This document shows, piece after piece, positions 24,385 through 32,559 of a stretch of DNA of 35,525 bases. Made by a program: the position numbers and the translations under genes. The stretch comes from Anaerolineae bacterium (lineage in GTDB: Bacteria; Chloroflexota; Anaerolineae; 4572-78; J111), in assembly GCA_020433805.1 (NCBI GenBank), contig JAGRBZ010000034.1, forward strand, positions 1 through 35,525. The letters are read 5' to 3'. Position 1 is the stretch's first letter. Each line of letters opens with the position of its first letter. The notes beneath the pieces were generated by a model, which ran no database searches, was not told the DNA's origin, and saw nothing but the letters and a program-made list of their open reading frames with translations.

Positions 24385-25245
24385 GTGCCAAGTAAAGTGA
24401 AGCCAAGTTCTGTTGGTCATAAACGACTCGACCCGTTGGTTAGACTGTTCTTCGTCATGGCTTTGCTGCTGGTGCTAGGTACTTTGAGCATACAGCTCGT
24501 CTACGCTCATACCCCCTCGAACAATCCTTTGCAAGCTGTTGCATTTGAACAAAACCTGAATGCTCAAGTTCCTTTGACTCTGACATTTAAAGACGAACAG
24601 GGTGATTCTGCATCACTCAACAATTACATCAATAATAAACCGACTGTTTTGGTTTTTGCTTACTATGAGTGTCCAAATATGTGCAGCTTGGTTTTAGAAA
24701 GTGTGGTCAAAAACCTCAAAGATATTTCGTTTGATATTGGCAATGAGTTTAATGTCATCACGATAAGCATTGATCCTTCCGAAACTCCGGCTCAGGCGGC
24801 AATAACCAAAACCAAATACATCGAGAGTTATGGCCGACCCGGCGCGAGTGACGGTTGGCACTTTTTGACCGGCGATCATCAGGCCATTGATCAACTGACT
24901 GCCATAACCGGATTCAAATATGCTTATGATGCTGACCAGGATCAGTACGCGCATGCGGCCGGCCTGGTCATTTTGACGCCACAGGGTCGAATATCCCGAT
25001 ATTTATACGGATTGGATTTTCCGCCGCGTGACTTGCGCCTGGGGCTGATTGACGCCTCGGCTAACAAAATTGGCTCTTGGGTGGATCAGGTATTGCTGCG
25101 CTGCTATCGCTATGATCCAGTTAGTGGGCGTTATACTCCCATTGTTATGAACATCCTCAGAATAGCTGGCTTGTTAACAGTGCTGGCTATTGGCGGGGCC
25201 ATAATTATAATGCTGCGCCAGGAACGAAAACCCATATCCTTCTGA
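24385..25245 (+). CDS. SCO1/SenC/PrrC copper chaperone
   Basis: This 286-aa protein has an N-terminal membrane segment (about residues 20-41), a thioredoxin-like SCO domain and a second membrane segment near the C-terminus (about 255-277). The Cu site is present: C96-P-N-M-C100 in YYECPNMC, and a downstream His in QYAHAAGLVIL. SCO proteins insert copper into the CuA site of cytochrome oxidase and may reduce its cysteines. GTG 24385 or GTG 24397 could be the start; the second has GGAG better placed. It leads a plus-strand group with the DUF1624-like, DUF2085 and DUF3105 genes. Confidence 0.92.
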   Translation: MPSKVKPSSVGHKRLDPLVRLFFVMALLLVLGTLSIQLVYAHTPSNNPLQAVAFEQNLNAQVPLTLTFKDEQGDSASLNNYINNKPTVLVFAYYECPNMCSLVLESVVKNLKDISFDIGNEFNVITISIDPSETPAQAAITKTKYIESYGRPGASDGWHFLTGDHQAIDQLTAITGFKYAYDADQDQYAHAAGLVILTPQGRISRYLYGLDFPPRDLRLGLIDASANKIGSWVDQVLLRCYRYDPVSGRYTPIVMNILRIAGLLTVLAIGGAIIIMLRQERKPISF

Positions 25246-25257
25246 CGTGATTATTTG

Positions 25258-26043
25258 ATGACGCCTCTTACCTCAACTTCAAGCGTAAAAATAGATCATG
25301 CTGGCGGTAGTACTAGCCGATTATGGGAAATTGATGCCTTACGTGGCATCGCCATTATCCTGGTGATAGTTTACCATTTGGTTTGGGATCTATCCTACTT
25401 TCGCTTATACCCGGTAAATGTGTTATCACCCTCTTGGCAAATGTTTGCTCGGAGCCTCGGTTCAACTTTTATCTTTTTGCTGGGGGTCTCGCTGACCTTG
25501 AGCTATACCCACGCTGCCCATCGCCACGAACAAGCGGTTCCTTTCATCAAATATCTGCGCCGTGGCAGCAATTTATTTGGCCTGGGGCTAGTCATTACGG
25601 CAGTTACTTATATTGTTATTGGGCCAGGTTTTGTGGTTTTTGGCATTCTGCATCTTCTGGGGTTGAGTATTGTTTTGGCTTATCCTTTTTTGCGGGTAAA
25701 CCGGTGGGTTAGTTTTGTTGCGGGCCTGTTTTTAATCGGCCTGGGCGTTTATCTCAATACCATGTCTGTTTCGTATCCTTGGTTAATTTGGCTGGGCATA
25801 AAACAACAAGGTCGGGCCATGGTAGATTATTACTCGCTACTGCCCTGGTTTGGCCTAACCTTGCTGGGAATATTTGCCGGAGGTAGCCTGTACCCACACG
25901 GCGTATCCCAGCTAGCTCTACCGGGTTGTTCAGCATCACTGCCGGTTCGTGGTTTGTGCTTTTTGGGTCGGCACACATTGCTGATTTACCTTGTTCACCA
26001 GCCAATATTGATGGGCTTATTATTTAGTTTGAGCTTCATTTAA
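25258..26043 (+). CDS. DUF1624/HGSNAT-like membrane protein
   Basis: This protein of about 261 aa has seven or so hydrophobic segments. The opening block RLWEIDALRGIAIILVIVYH followed by LVWDLSYFRL, and the GSTFIFLLGVSLTLSYTHAA block, match DUF1624 (heparan-alpha-glucosaminide N-acetyltransferase-like). The Asp-Arg and His in the first helix are the family hallmark. Acyl transfer across the membrane is known for the eukaryotic relatives; the bacterial substrate is unknown. ATG 25258 is used; the preceding TTG 25255 is less likely. It begins 13 nt after the SCO1 stop. Confidence 0.82.
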   Translation: MTPLTSTSSVKIDHAGGSTSRLWEIDALRGIAIILVIVYHLVWDLSYFRLYPVNVLSPSWQMFARSLGSTFIFLLGVSLTLSYTHAAHRHEQAVPFIKYLRRGSNLFGLGLVITAVTYIVIGPGFVVFGILHLLGLSIVLAYPFLRVNRWVSFVAGLFLIGLGVYLNTMSVSYPWLIWLGIKQQGRAMVDYYSLLPWFGLTLLGIFAGGSLYPHGVSQLALPGCSASLPVRGLCFLGRHTLLIYLVHQPILMGLLFSLSFI

Positions 26044-26122
26044 GACTAATAAGACTAAAATGGACTGCTCGCAGCCTGTTTAGTAATCGGGCTTCAAGAA
26101 AATATTACCTTTGGAGTTTATT

Positions 26123-26872
26123 GTGGACATAAAGACAAACTTAAACACGACTGTAAAAACAAACACCGGTACAACCCATAAAATTTGGTCTCACCGCATC
26201 AACCATTGGTTTGAGCATCACTGGCTGTTTACCTTTAACGCCGCCTGGGGTGTTTTTATAACCTTGCCGTTTCTGGCTCCTGCACTGATGGCGGCAGGAT
26301 TGACCCTGCCAGCTCGGGCATTATATGCGATATACAGTTTTCTCTGCCACCAATTACCGGAACGTTCCTGGTTCTTATTTGGCCCGCAGATTAGCTACAC
26401 GCAGGAGCAGATTGCGGTAACCTGGGGCGTAACCGTAGCCAACATTAGTAATGAGATGATCCGTCGTCAATTCATTGGCACGCCGGAGCTAGGCTGGAAA
26501 GTTGCTTGGTCGGACCGGATGGTAGCGATGTACACAAGTATTTTTCTATTTGGGTTGCTGTACGCGCTGCTGCGACAGAGGGACATCAAACCAAAGGGGT
26601 TCTCATGGACGTGGCTGATAATCCTGATTGTGCCATTGGCCCTTGATGGAACAACACACCTGATAAATGATGCTCTCCGGCTCGACTTCCGGGATGTGAA
26701 CCAGTGGGCAATGTGGCTAACCGGCGACCGCTTTCCGCTTGAGTTTTACAGCGGCGATATGTTTGGCTCGCTCAACTCGTTGTTGCGGATTACCACCGGG
26801 CTACTGTTTGGCTTAGGAGTCGTTGGCTTTCTGTGGCCGCTGATGGACCGGGAATTTGTATTGCACAGATAA
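26123..26872 (+). CDS. DUF2085 membrane protein
   Basis: This 249-aa protein has four or five hydrophobic segments and the DUF2085 signature AIYSFLCHQLPERSWFLFG with its C-H-Q, and a later PLALDGTTHLINDALRLD loop. The function is unknown; the Cys, His and Asp residues near the membrane face might bind a metal. GTG 26123 with GGAG 6 nt upstream is favoured over TTG 26111. Its neighbours (SCO1 before, DUF3105 after) are shared with other copper-related loci in this window. Confidence 0.8.
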   Translation: MDIKTNLNTTVKTNTGTTHKIWSHRINHWFEHHWLFTFNAAWGVFITLPFLAPALMAAGLTLPARALYAIYSFLCHQLPERSWFLFGPQISYTQEQIAVTWGVTVANISNEMIRRQFIGTPELGWKVAWSDRMVAMYTSIFLFGLLYALLRQRDIKPKGFSWTWLIILIVPLALDGTTHLINDALRLDFRDVNQWAMWLTGDRFPLEFYSGDMFGSLNSLLRITTGLLFGLGVVGFLWPLMDREFVLHR

Positions 26873-26879
26873 GTACCTT

Positions 26880-27506
26880 ATGAACCGATTAGCGCAGAAC
26901 AAAATTACACCATCAAGGTTCAAACAAAAACTGTGGAGCTTGCCTATCTGGGGTTGGGTCGGAGGTGGGGTCTTCCTGGTCTTGTGGTTGGTACTGGTTA
27001 TTTTATTTTTTGCTGGCAGCCTATATCAAGGAACCCATGTCAACCACTATATCGAAGGCTTAACACTTTTTTCCAATCCCGGCCAGGAGCATCGCCAGGA
27101 TGATATCATGTATGACCGAGACGTGCCTGTGGGTGGGGCGCACCACGCCGTCTGGTTGAACTGCGGTATATATGATGAACCGGTTCAGGAAGAAAATATA
27201 GTCCATTCTCTGGAACATGGCGCCATATGGTTGGCTTACCAGCCTGAATTGCCAGCCGGGCAGGTTGAGTTGCTGCGCGATTTGGTGCGCCAGGAGCATC
27301 AGTATTTTGGAAAGCCATTCCTGATTTTAGCGCCCAAGCCGAACTTGGATGTACCAGTTATCGTCACGGCCTGGCAAATGCAGTTAAAATTGGACAACAC
27401 CTCAGACAAACGGTTGGTTCAATTCTTGCGCCGGTATCGTAACGGTTTGTTTGCGCCGGAGCCGAAGGCAGACTGTACAGGCGGTGTGGGCCGCCCCATC
27501 GATTGA
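26880..27506 (+). CDS. DUF3105 membrane-anchored protein
   Basis: This 208-aa protein has one membrane segment (about residues 22-45) followed by a DUF3105 domain: VPVGGAHHAVWLNCGIY, VHSLEHGAIWLAYQPELPAG and a C-terminal KADCTGGVGRPID. It is a clear paralogue of the C-terminal half of the seleno-DsbA at 4555-5946, which has PPGGVHSEEWQNCGIY and HSLEHGAVWVAYRPNLP. Conserved His, Glu and Cys residues suggest a metal or redox site, but the function is not established. ATG 26880 lies 7 nt after the DUF2085 stop; an overlapping TTG 26856 is less likely. Confidence 0.85.
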   Translation: MNRLAQNKITPSRFKQKLWSLPIWGWVGGGVFLVLWLVLVILFFAGSLYQGTHVNHYIEGLTLFSNPGQEHRQDDIMYDRDVPVGGAHHAVWLNCGIYDEPVQEENIVHSLEHGAIWLAYQPELPAGQVELLRDLVRQEHQYFGKPFLILAPKPNLDVPVIVTAWQMQLKLDNTSDKRLVQFLRRYRNGLFAPEPKADCTGGVGRPID

Positions 27507-27834
27507 AAGGTAAGGTGAAGAGTTGGACCAGCATATTATTTGGCTGGTTGGGCCAAACTTTAGGACAATTAATCTGGGATTTTTAAATTCTAGTCAGTTT
27601 GGGCTGGTTGTCTTAGGGTGATATTTATTCTAGGCGCTTTTCGCCCGGCCCTATCACGCCCGAAAAATGCCCTAGCCTTTTTTGTTTTTGGTCTGGATAT
27701 TATAGCTTTCCTGGCCCTTCTGGTTAAGCTAAAGGATTCTGTTGGGTCAATGGTTTTTTTGCGGCATGGTCGAGATAGTCCTATCATTTATGTAACCTGT
27801 ATGAGAGTCGTCTAATGACATTTAAATCCAAACT
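27507..27834. other. Intergenic stretch without a recognised gene
   Basis: Both strands hold only short frames with no recognisable domain and no good ribosome site. A plus-strand hydrophobic frame (27618-27815) contains FFVFGLDIIAFLALLVKLKD, but it lacks family similarity that I can see. It abuts the decayed region that follows and may be the eroded start of the same lost block. Confidence 0.4.
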
Positions 27835-28059
27835 TTGCTCGTAGACGGCGGCTTACACTTACGTTGTGGCGACTGTGAAAACACAATCAAGCTGGCCTTA
27901 CAACTAATGCCGGATGTAGAACAGGTTGAAGTCAGTTATAAAACCCAACAAATTAGTATTTGTTTTAACCCTACAATCGTATCTTTGACCCATTTTCAGC
28001 ATGCACTGGTTAGCATTGGCTACCAAACAAACTACGATAATCGAAGCGGTTTAGGCTAA
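27835..28059 (+). pseudogene. HMA (CopZ-like) metal-binding domain, probably broken
   Basis: The frame reads GLHLRCGDCENTIKLALQLMP, then VEQVEVSYKTQQISICFNP and ends with ALVSIGYQTNY. This is a full heavy-metal-associated domain with CGDC at the metal site and about 70 residues, the size of a stand-alone copper chaperone. It has no ATG: a TTG at 27835 could start it, but a neighbouring frame from ATG 27814 (MTFKSKL) would join by a one-base shift, suggesting a frameshifted start. It is next to a decayed EamA permease. It may be a functional TTG-start CopZ or an early pseudogene. Confidence 0.6.
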
Positions 28060-28060
28060 T

Positions 28061-28968
28061 GTGGGCATTGTTGGCTATGGAGGCTACTCTCCTTATCTCA
28101 TTCAATCCGATTCTCTACAAGAAGATGCTCAAGGATACAAGTATGGTAACCGTGTTGTCTTCTTGTCGCTGTCACTCTTGGCTATGTTCACCGTCTTTCT
28201 TACGTTTCCTGTCATGGATTGGCTCTTTGTGATAGGGGTTGTCGGGTCCGCCGCGTTAAATGTCGGCACGCATTTGGCCTCAACATGCGCGTTACAGTTG
28301 GAGGACGCCTCGTTAGTAATGCCCCTGTTGTGGTTTTCAGCCTGGCTCTACCGTCATCATATCAGCTGTCTTTCTGGATGAAACTCCCTCACTGATAGGC
28401 TTTACCTACCGGCGTGGGCTTGGTACTGGTGGCGATTACTGGCTCAATCGCGACTCGGGGTCGAGTTGGCTGGATTAACTGCAGGCGCTGACTATCAAAC
28501 CTGGCATTACGTTGGTGTTACTAGCCGGTCTGTTGTGGTCTATTATTCCAATTTTAGAGAAAATTGCCATTGACACACTAATCCAGTCAGTCCGCATTTT
28601 GTGGTACTGTCAATATTTTGTTTGTGACACTCCTGACATCGATAATTTTAACCCACAGTCAAACTAACCTTGGTAATTTAAAGAAGCATCCCCGCGGGGT
28701 GTTTCTGGCCGGTTTGATTGCTAGCGTAGCCCCGGTACTGGGTTACATAGCCCTCAGCCTGGGGCTAGTCGGATATGTGACTACCCTTTTCAAACTCTGT
28801 ACATTGATGACTGTTCTATAGGGAAGCTTACTGCTGAGCAAAAAAGGCTTTCACCGACGCCTCCCGGCTTCGCTGATGATGGTGGTGGGAGCAATGTTGA
28901 TATGCTATTATGACAATTTTCACAATCTAAGCCTTTACCACTTTGAATTTGTCTTACTTATGAGGTAA
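28061..28968 (+). pseudogene. EamA/DMT-family permease, multiply disrupted
   Basis: Joined across at least three frame changes and one TAG, the plus strand yields an EamA-type transporter. The pieces are VVGSAALNVGTHLAS and LQLEDASLVMPLLWFS in one frame, GSTVIISAVFLDETPSLIGF in another, TLVLLAGLLWSIIPILEKIAI, then HPRGVFLAGLIASVAPVLGY, VGYVTTLFKLCTLMTVL, a TAG where Trp is expected, GSLLL and RRLPASLMMVVGAML. The family signature block before GSLLL and the paired-repeat topology are clear. It is dead and no longer encodes one protein. It converges with the DUF305 gene. Confidence 0.8.
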
Positions 28969-29586
28969 TTACTCTGGAGTTCCCGAAAACTCCGGCACCG
29001 GCCTCGCCTCAGCTTCTGCTTGAGTTTGAGCCACGCCGTTAGCTTTTATATCCTCAATTAGCCATTCCATCTCCTTGATCTCCCGGCGTTGCGCCTTGAT
29101 GATCTCATCAGCGAGTTCACGTACCCGCGCATCTTCGATCTGAGCACGCTCGCTGGTCAAGATAGCAATCGAGTGATGCGGAATCATCCCTTCCATGTAG
29201 TCAACGCCGGTGACCGTTACTTGACTGCGAACCAACCAGACGGAAAGCAATAACATCAAGCCAGATCCGATGAAAATCGCTGCATTGACTTTACTATTCT
29301 TATACATACCCAGCATAAAGGCCAACATGATGGCAATCATAGCAGCGCCCATAATCATGGTCATAAATAGTCTTGTTTCGCTGAACCAGGCGTGATCAAA
29401 GATCTGATAGGAATGCAAGTACATCAAAAAAAACATCACAACCATTGATGTTCCGATCATCAAAAAAAATTTCAAATAGTTTCCCTGATTACTATGATTT
29501 TGTTCCATTGCGTCATCTTCTTGCGCGTTAATCCGGCGTTGTTTCATATTACTATCTTCTTGTATTCTAATTTTGCTTTGGTCCAT
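28969..29586 (-). CDS. DUF305 membrane protein
   Basis: This 205-aa protein has a polar N-terminal tail, three membrane segments (about 38-58, 72-94, 103-120) and a helical DUF305 domain with DYMEGMIPHHSIAILTSERA (H137, H138), then QRREIKEMEWLI. DUF305 proteins frequently accompany copper resistance genes, and the HH-containing helix is a likely metal ligand. The start at 29586 is supported by AGAGGTG 6 nt upstream. The first 30 residues look like a duplicated Met-x-Gln segment (MDQSKIRIQED, then MKQRRINAQED, then MEQN), an unusual short repeat. Confidence 0.85.
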   Translation of the reverse strand: MDQSKIRIQEDSNMKQRRINAQEDDAMEQNHSNQGNYLKFFLMIGTSMVVMFFLMYLHSYQIFDHAWFSETRLFMTMIMGAAMIAIMLAFMLGMYKNSKVNAAIFIGSGLMLLLSVWLVRSQVTVTGVDYMEGMIPHHSIAILTSERAQIEDARVRELADEIIKAQRREIKEMEWLIEDIKANGVAQTQAEAEARPVPEFSGTPE

Positions 29587-29669
29587 TTTGTCACCTCTGT
29601 TACTTCATGTAAAGATTAAGTTTAATGAGTACACCATTGCTTGCTAAATAGCTGACTGTCTGTACATTT

Positions 29670-29684
29670 CTTACTTATTGTAAT
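29670..29684. promoter_or_regulatory. Variant CTTAC-N5-GTAAT palindrome
   Basis: CTTAC-ttatt-GTAAT matches the palindrome at 10313, 13237, 24319 and 32060 except for the last base. It lies 84 nt upstream of the DUF305 start and in the divergent region shared with the ArsR-rhodanese gene. Confidence 0.4.
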
Positions 29685-29779
29685 TCTTCTTGCAAAAGAA
29701 TGCTTCACCCATGCGAGTTATTTTTCTCTGAAATACGAGTTATATTAAAGGGATGAACCAATGCTCCGTTTTTAGGCTC

Positions 29780-29828
29780 TTGACAGCAGGTGGTTTTCAT
29801 AATATTATATTCAATAAATCTATTGAAT
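29780..29828 (+). promoter_or_regulatory. arsR-rhodanese promoter and ArsR-type operator
   Basis: TTGACA (29780-29785), a 17 nt spacer and TATTAT (29803-29808) form a near-consensus promoter. The perfect 8-4-8 palindrome ATTCAATA-AATC-TATTGAAT (29809-29828) begins right after the -10, as expected for an ArsR/SmtB-type autorepressor. The gene it precedes encodes such a protein. Confidence 0.8.
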
Positions 29829-29849
29829 TCTTGATTGAAGTAGATTGTT

Positions 29850-30518
29850 ATGACAATATCCACTAACGATAAGCGCTGGCACAAAGAGCAGCTTTACTCT
29901 CTCTTTTCCCAAATTGCCAACGCGATGGCTAACCCTCATCGGCTAGAACTTATGGACTTGCTGGCCCAAGCTCCTCGCACCGTCGAGGCGTTGGCTAACG
30001 AGGCGCAGATGAGTGTGGCCAACACTTCGCAACATTTACAGCGGCTTAAACAAGCCCGGCTGGTACTCGATGAACGGGAGGGGGTGTATATCCGCTACCG
30101 GCTGGCCGCACCATCTGTGGCGGGACTATGGCTCAATTTGCGAGAAGTGGCGGCTGGTCAACTGGCCGAGGTAGAGCAAGCCCTCAACGCTTATCGCAGC
30201 CAACTGCATGAGTTTGAACAAATTTCGGCTGACGTTTTACTCACGCGGCTACGCCAGAACGAAGTTGTTCTACTCGACGTGCGCCCCACGGTAGAGTATG
30301 AGGCTGGACATCTGCCGGAAGCGGTTTCTATTCCTATTGATGAACTGGAACACCGACTGGCCGAATTGCCGCCGGATAAAACCATTGTGGCCTACTGTCG
30401 CGGCCCCTACTGTGTTTACGCCGACGAGGCGATGGAATTGTTGGCCGCTCAGGGCTGGCCTGTCGCTCGTTTGGAAGAGGGAGTTTGGGAGTGGCAGCAA
30501 GCCGGCTATGCGCTTTAA
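29850..30518 (+). CDS. ArsR-family repressor fused to rhodanese
   Basis: This 222-aa protein has an ArsR winged helix in residues about 13-90 (ANPHRLELMDLLAQ, recognition helix SVANTSQHLQRLKQARLV, then YIRYRLA) and a rhodanese domain in about 128-222 (VVLLDVRPTVEYEAGHLPEA, active loop C183-R-G-P-Y-C188). The only cysteines are in the rhodanese loop, so sensing probably works through persulfide or thiol chemistry or metal bound there. ArsR-rhodanese fusions are a known group linked to sulfur or arsenic response. It has its own operator and is 15 nt before an MFS gene, so it probably represses that transporter and itself. Confidence 0.9.
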   Translation: MTISTNDKRWHKEQLYSLFSQIANAMANPHRLELMDLLAQAPRTVEALANEAQMSVANTSQHLQRLKQARLVLDEREGVYIRYRLAAPSVAGLWLNLREVAAGQLAEVEQALNAYRSQLHEFEQISADVLLTRLRQNEVVLLDVRPTVEYEAGHLPEAVSIPIDELEHRLAELPPDKTIVAYCRGPYCVYADEAMELLAAQGWPVARLEEGVWEWQQAGYAL

Positions 30519-30533
30519 TTCTGAGAGAATTCA

Positions 30534-31856
30534 ATGACATCATCATCCCTTCGATTGGGGTTGCGGGAAAACTGGCAACAATTTACACTGCTCATCATCG
30601 TCAATGCCTTTGTAGGGGCCATGGTCGGCCTGGAGCGCACCGTTCTGCCCCTCATTGCCGAAGCCGATTTTGGGTTGGTTGCCAAATCGGTCACACTCTC
30701 GTTTCTCATCAGTTTTGGCATTGTAAAAGCGCTGGCCAACCTGTTTGCCGGACGAGTATCGGATCGGCTGGGGCGCAAGCGAATTCTCATTGCCGGCTGG
30801 CTGGTCGGACTACCTGTTCCATTGATTATTATATTCGCCCCCAGTTGGGGGTGGGTGGTTTTTGCCAACGTGCTGCTGGGCATTAACCAGGGCTTGTGCT
30901 GGTCGACCACCGTAATTATGAAAATTGATCTGGCCGGCCCCAAGCAGCGCGGCCTGGCCATGGGGTTAAATGAGTTTGCCGGTTATCTGGCTGTGTCGCT
31001 GTCGGCCCTGGCCACCGGTTACATTGCAGCTAGGTATGGCCTACGGCCGGCACCGTTTATTCCCGGTCTGGCTTTTGGCCTGCTGGGATTGTCCCTCTCC
31101 GCCTTTTTTGTGCGTGAAACCAAACCTTACGCTCAACTCGAAGCAAAAATCAGGTCGGATACCGCACATCGGCCAGCCGAAATCAAGAGTCAAAAATCGA
31201 ATCCCGACCCCTCTTTTGCCGAAATTTTGCTGCTGACCAGTTGGAAAGACCGGGCCCTCTTTGCGGCCAGCCAGGCCGGGATGATCAACAATCTCAATGA
31301 TGGGATGGTTTGGGGACTACTGCCGATTTTTCTGGCCGGGGCAGGGCTGTCGCTGGAGAAAATTGGATTGGTTGCTGCTACCTATCCCGGCGTGTGGGGC
31401 TTGAGCCAGCTCTTTACCGGCGCGCTTAGCGACCGCTGGGGCCGCAAGTGGCTTATTGTCGGCGGGATGTGGCTGCAGGCCATAGGTATTTGGATGCTGG
31501 TGATCGGGCGCAGTTTAGCTGGATGGCTGGCCGGGGCGGTACTGTTGGGGTTTGGTACGGCCATGGTTTATCCTACTTTGCTGGCCGCTGTTTCTGATGT
31601 GGCCCACCCGGATTGGCGGGCGTCAGCAGTCGGGGTGTACCGGCTGTGGCGCGATGGTGGCTACGCCGTCGGGGCGCTGTTGGCCGGGGTATTGGCCGAC
31701 ACCCTGGGCATCCCTATTGCTATTGCGACCATCGGCGGGTTAACGTTTCTGTCGGGGCTGATTGTGGCCACGGTAATGTATGAGACACTGCCGGCGCGTC
31801 GCAGGACCAAATCATCCGGCGCTGTGGAGCAGGTCGAACTCAAGGAGCAAAGGTAG
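30534..31856 (+). CDS. MFS transporter
   Basis: This 440-aa protein has about twelve hydrophobic segments in two halves. It shows the MFS loop motif in both halves, GRVSDRLGRKRILIAG and GALSDRWGRKWLIVGG. The N-terminal half has a VGLERTVLPLIA first helix. The substrate cannot be told from sequence alone; coupling to the ArsR-rhodanese gene 15 nt upstream suggests export of a thiol-reactive or metal(loid) species. The 238 bp after it contains no gene I can support. Confidence 0.85.
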   Translation: MTSSSLRLGLRENWQQFTLLIIVNAFVGAMVGLERTVLPLIAEADFGLVAKSVTLSFLISFGIVKALANLFAGRVSDRLGRKRILIAGWLVGLPVPLIIIFAPSWGWVVFANVLLGINQGLCWSTTVIMKIDLAGPKQRGLAMGLNEFAGYLAVSLSALATGYIAARYGLRPAPFIPGLAFGLLGLSLSAFFVRETKPYAQLEAKIRSDTAHRPAEIKSQKSNPDPSFAEILLLTSWKDRALFAASQAGMINNLNDGMVWGLLPIFLAGAGLSLEKIGLVAATYPGVWGLSQLFTGALSDRWGRKWLIVGGMWLQAIGIWMLVIGRSLAGWLAGAVLLGFGTAMVYPTLLAAVSDVAHPDWRASAVGVYRLWRDGGYAVGALLAGVLADTLGIPIAIATIGGLTFLSGLIVATVMYETLPARRRTKSSGAVEQVELKEQR

Positions 31857-32027
31857 GTCTCCTCACCGAATTTTAGCGCCCAACCTGGCATATCAATCAA
31901 GCAGGTCAAATATTCAATATACCTTATGTAGATATCCAGCTAGGTGTGGGTACAGAAGCCAGGGACGCCCTTTGCCAGAGAGTTCCCAACGCCTGGTGCT
32001 ATCCGAAGTTGGGCTTCTGAAGCAGAA

Positions 32028-32074
32028 TTGCAAATATTCCGGCTGCAAGTAAAATAAACCTTACAAGTTGTAAG
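32028..32074 (+). promoter_or_regulatory. Seleno-thioredoxin promoter with CTTAC-N5-GTAAG
   Basis: TTGCAA (32028-32033), a 16 nt spacer and TAAAAT (32050-32055) form a plausible promoter. CTTAC-aagtt-GTAAG (32060-32074) lies just downstream of the -10, overlapping the probable transcript start, and 21 nt before the ATG. Confidence 0.65.
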
Positions 32075-32094
32075 CAATAGGGCAAGCATCCATT

Positions 32095-32559
32095 ATGAGT
32101 AAACAATCTGACACGTCGTCTTTTGATTACGAGCATAACTCAGATGATCCGGGTAAAGGCTTATGGGTCGTGGTGGGGATCATCATTTTGATTATGGGTG
32201 CCTTCATTTTTCTACGTACTGAACCAAGCAACATCCGTAATGCCGATGAGTTAGCCAAAACTTTAACCGACGGTCAACCTAAAGTCCTTGAATTCTATTC
32301 CAACTTCTGAAGCTTCTGCCTGGTGAATAAACCCATCGTGGATGGGTTAGAGCGTGATCTGGCCGACAAAGCAGAGGTCGTGCGTTTGGATGTGACCACT
32401 CAGTTGGGGCAATGGACCGCGGCCAAATACGGGGTCCGGGGCACGCCTACCCTGATTGTAGTAAACGGTCAGGGCCAGCCGGTTCTAACCCAGATCACGC
32501 TGGTGCGGCCCGTTCCCATTAAAGAGCAAATCGATATGCTGTTGACGCAAGCCAATTAA
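32095..32559 (+). CDS. Selenocysteine membrane-anchored thioredoxin (UxxC)
   Basis: Read through the TGA at 32308-32310, this is a 154-aa protein. It has a polar N-terminal tail, one membrane segment (about residues 22-41), then a thioredoxin fold: PKVLEFYSNF, U72-S-F-C75, VNKPIVDGLERDLADKAEVV, RLDVTTQLGQWTAAKYGVRG and the cis-Pro at GTPTLIVVNG (P118). The ordinary thioredoxin start would read F-Y-S-x-x-C-x-x-C, so the TGA sits at the nucleophilic Cys. Domain spacing is intact in one frame on both sides, and a perfect hairpin follows. The redox domain should face outside. Its 3' end overlaps the convergent TlpA gene by 4 nt. A stop-truncated gene is the alternative, but the conserved downstream half argues against it. 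Confidence 0.85.
32330..32348 (+). promoter_or_regulatory. SECIS-like hairpin of the seleno-thioredoxin
   Basis: Nucleotides +20 to +38 after the UGA form AACCCAUC-GUG-GAUGGGUU, a perfect 8 bp stem with a 3 nt loop starting with G. The position, stem length and loop G agree with the hairpins at 5518 and 18800. Confidence 0.82.

Noticed and set aside
28061..28968. EamA stop codon as pyrrolysine or other TAG recoding
   Set aside because: The TAG stands where Trp is expected and frame changes occur elsewhere in the same gene.
31857..32094. Short frame encoding about 45 residues after the MFS gene (ending CQRVPNAWCYPKLGF)
   Set aside because: It has no start codon or ribosome site and no recognisable family; it was left as intergenic.
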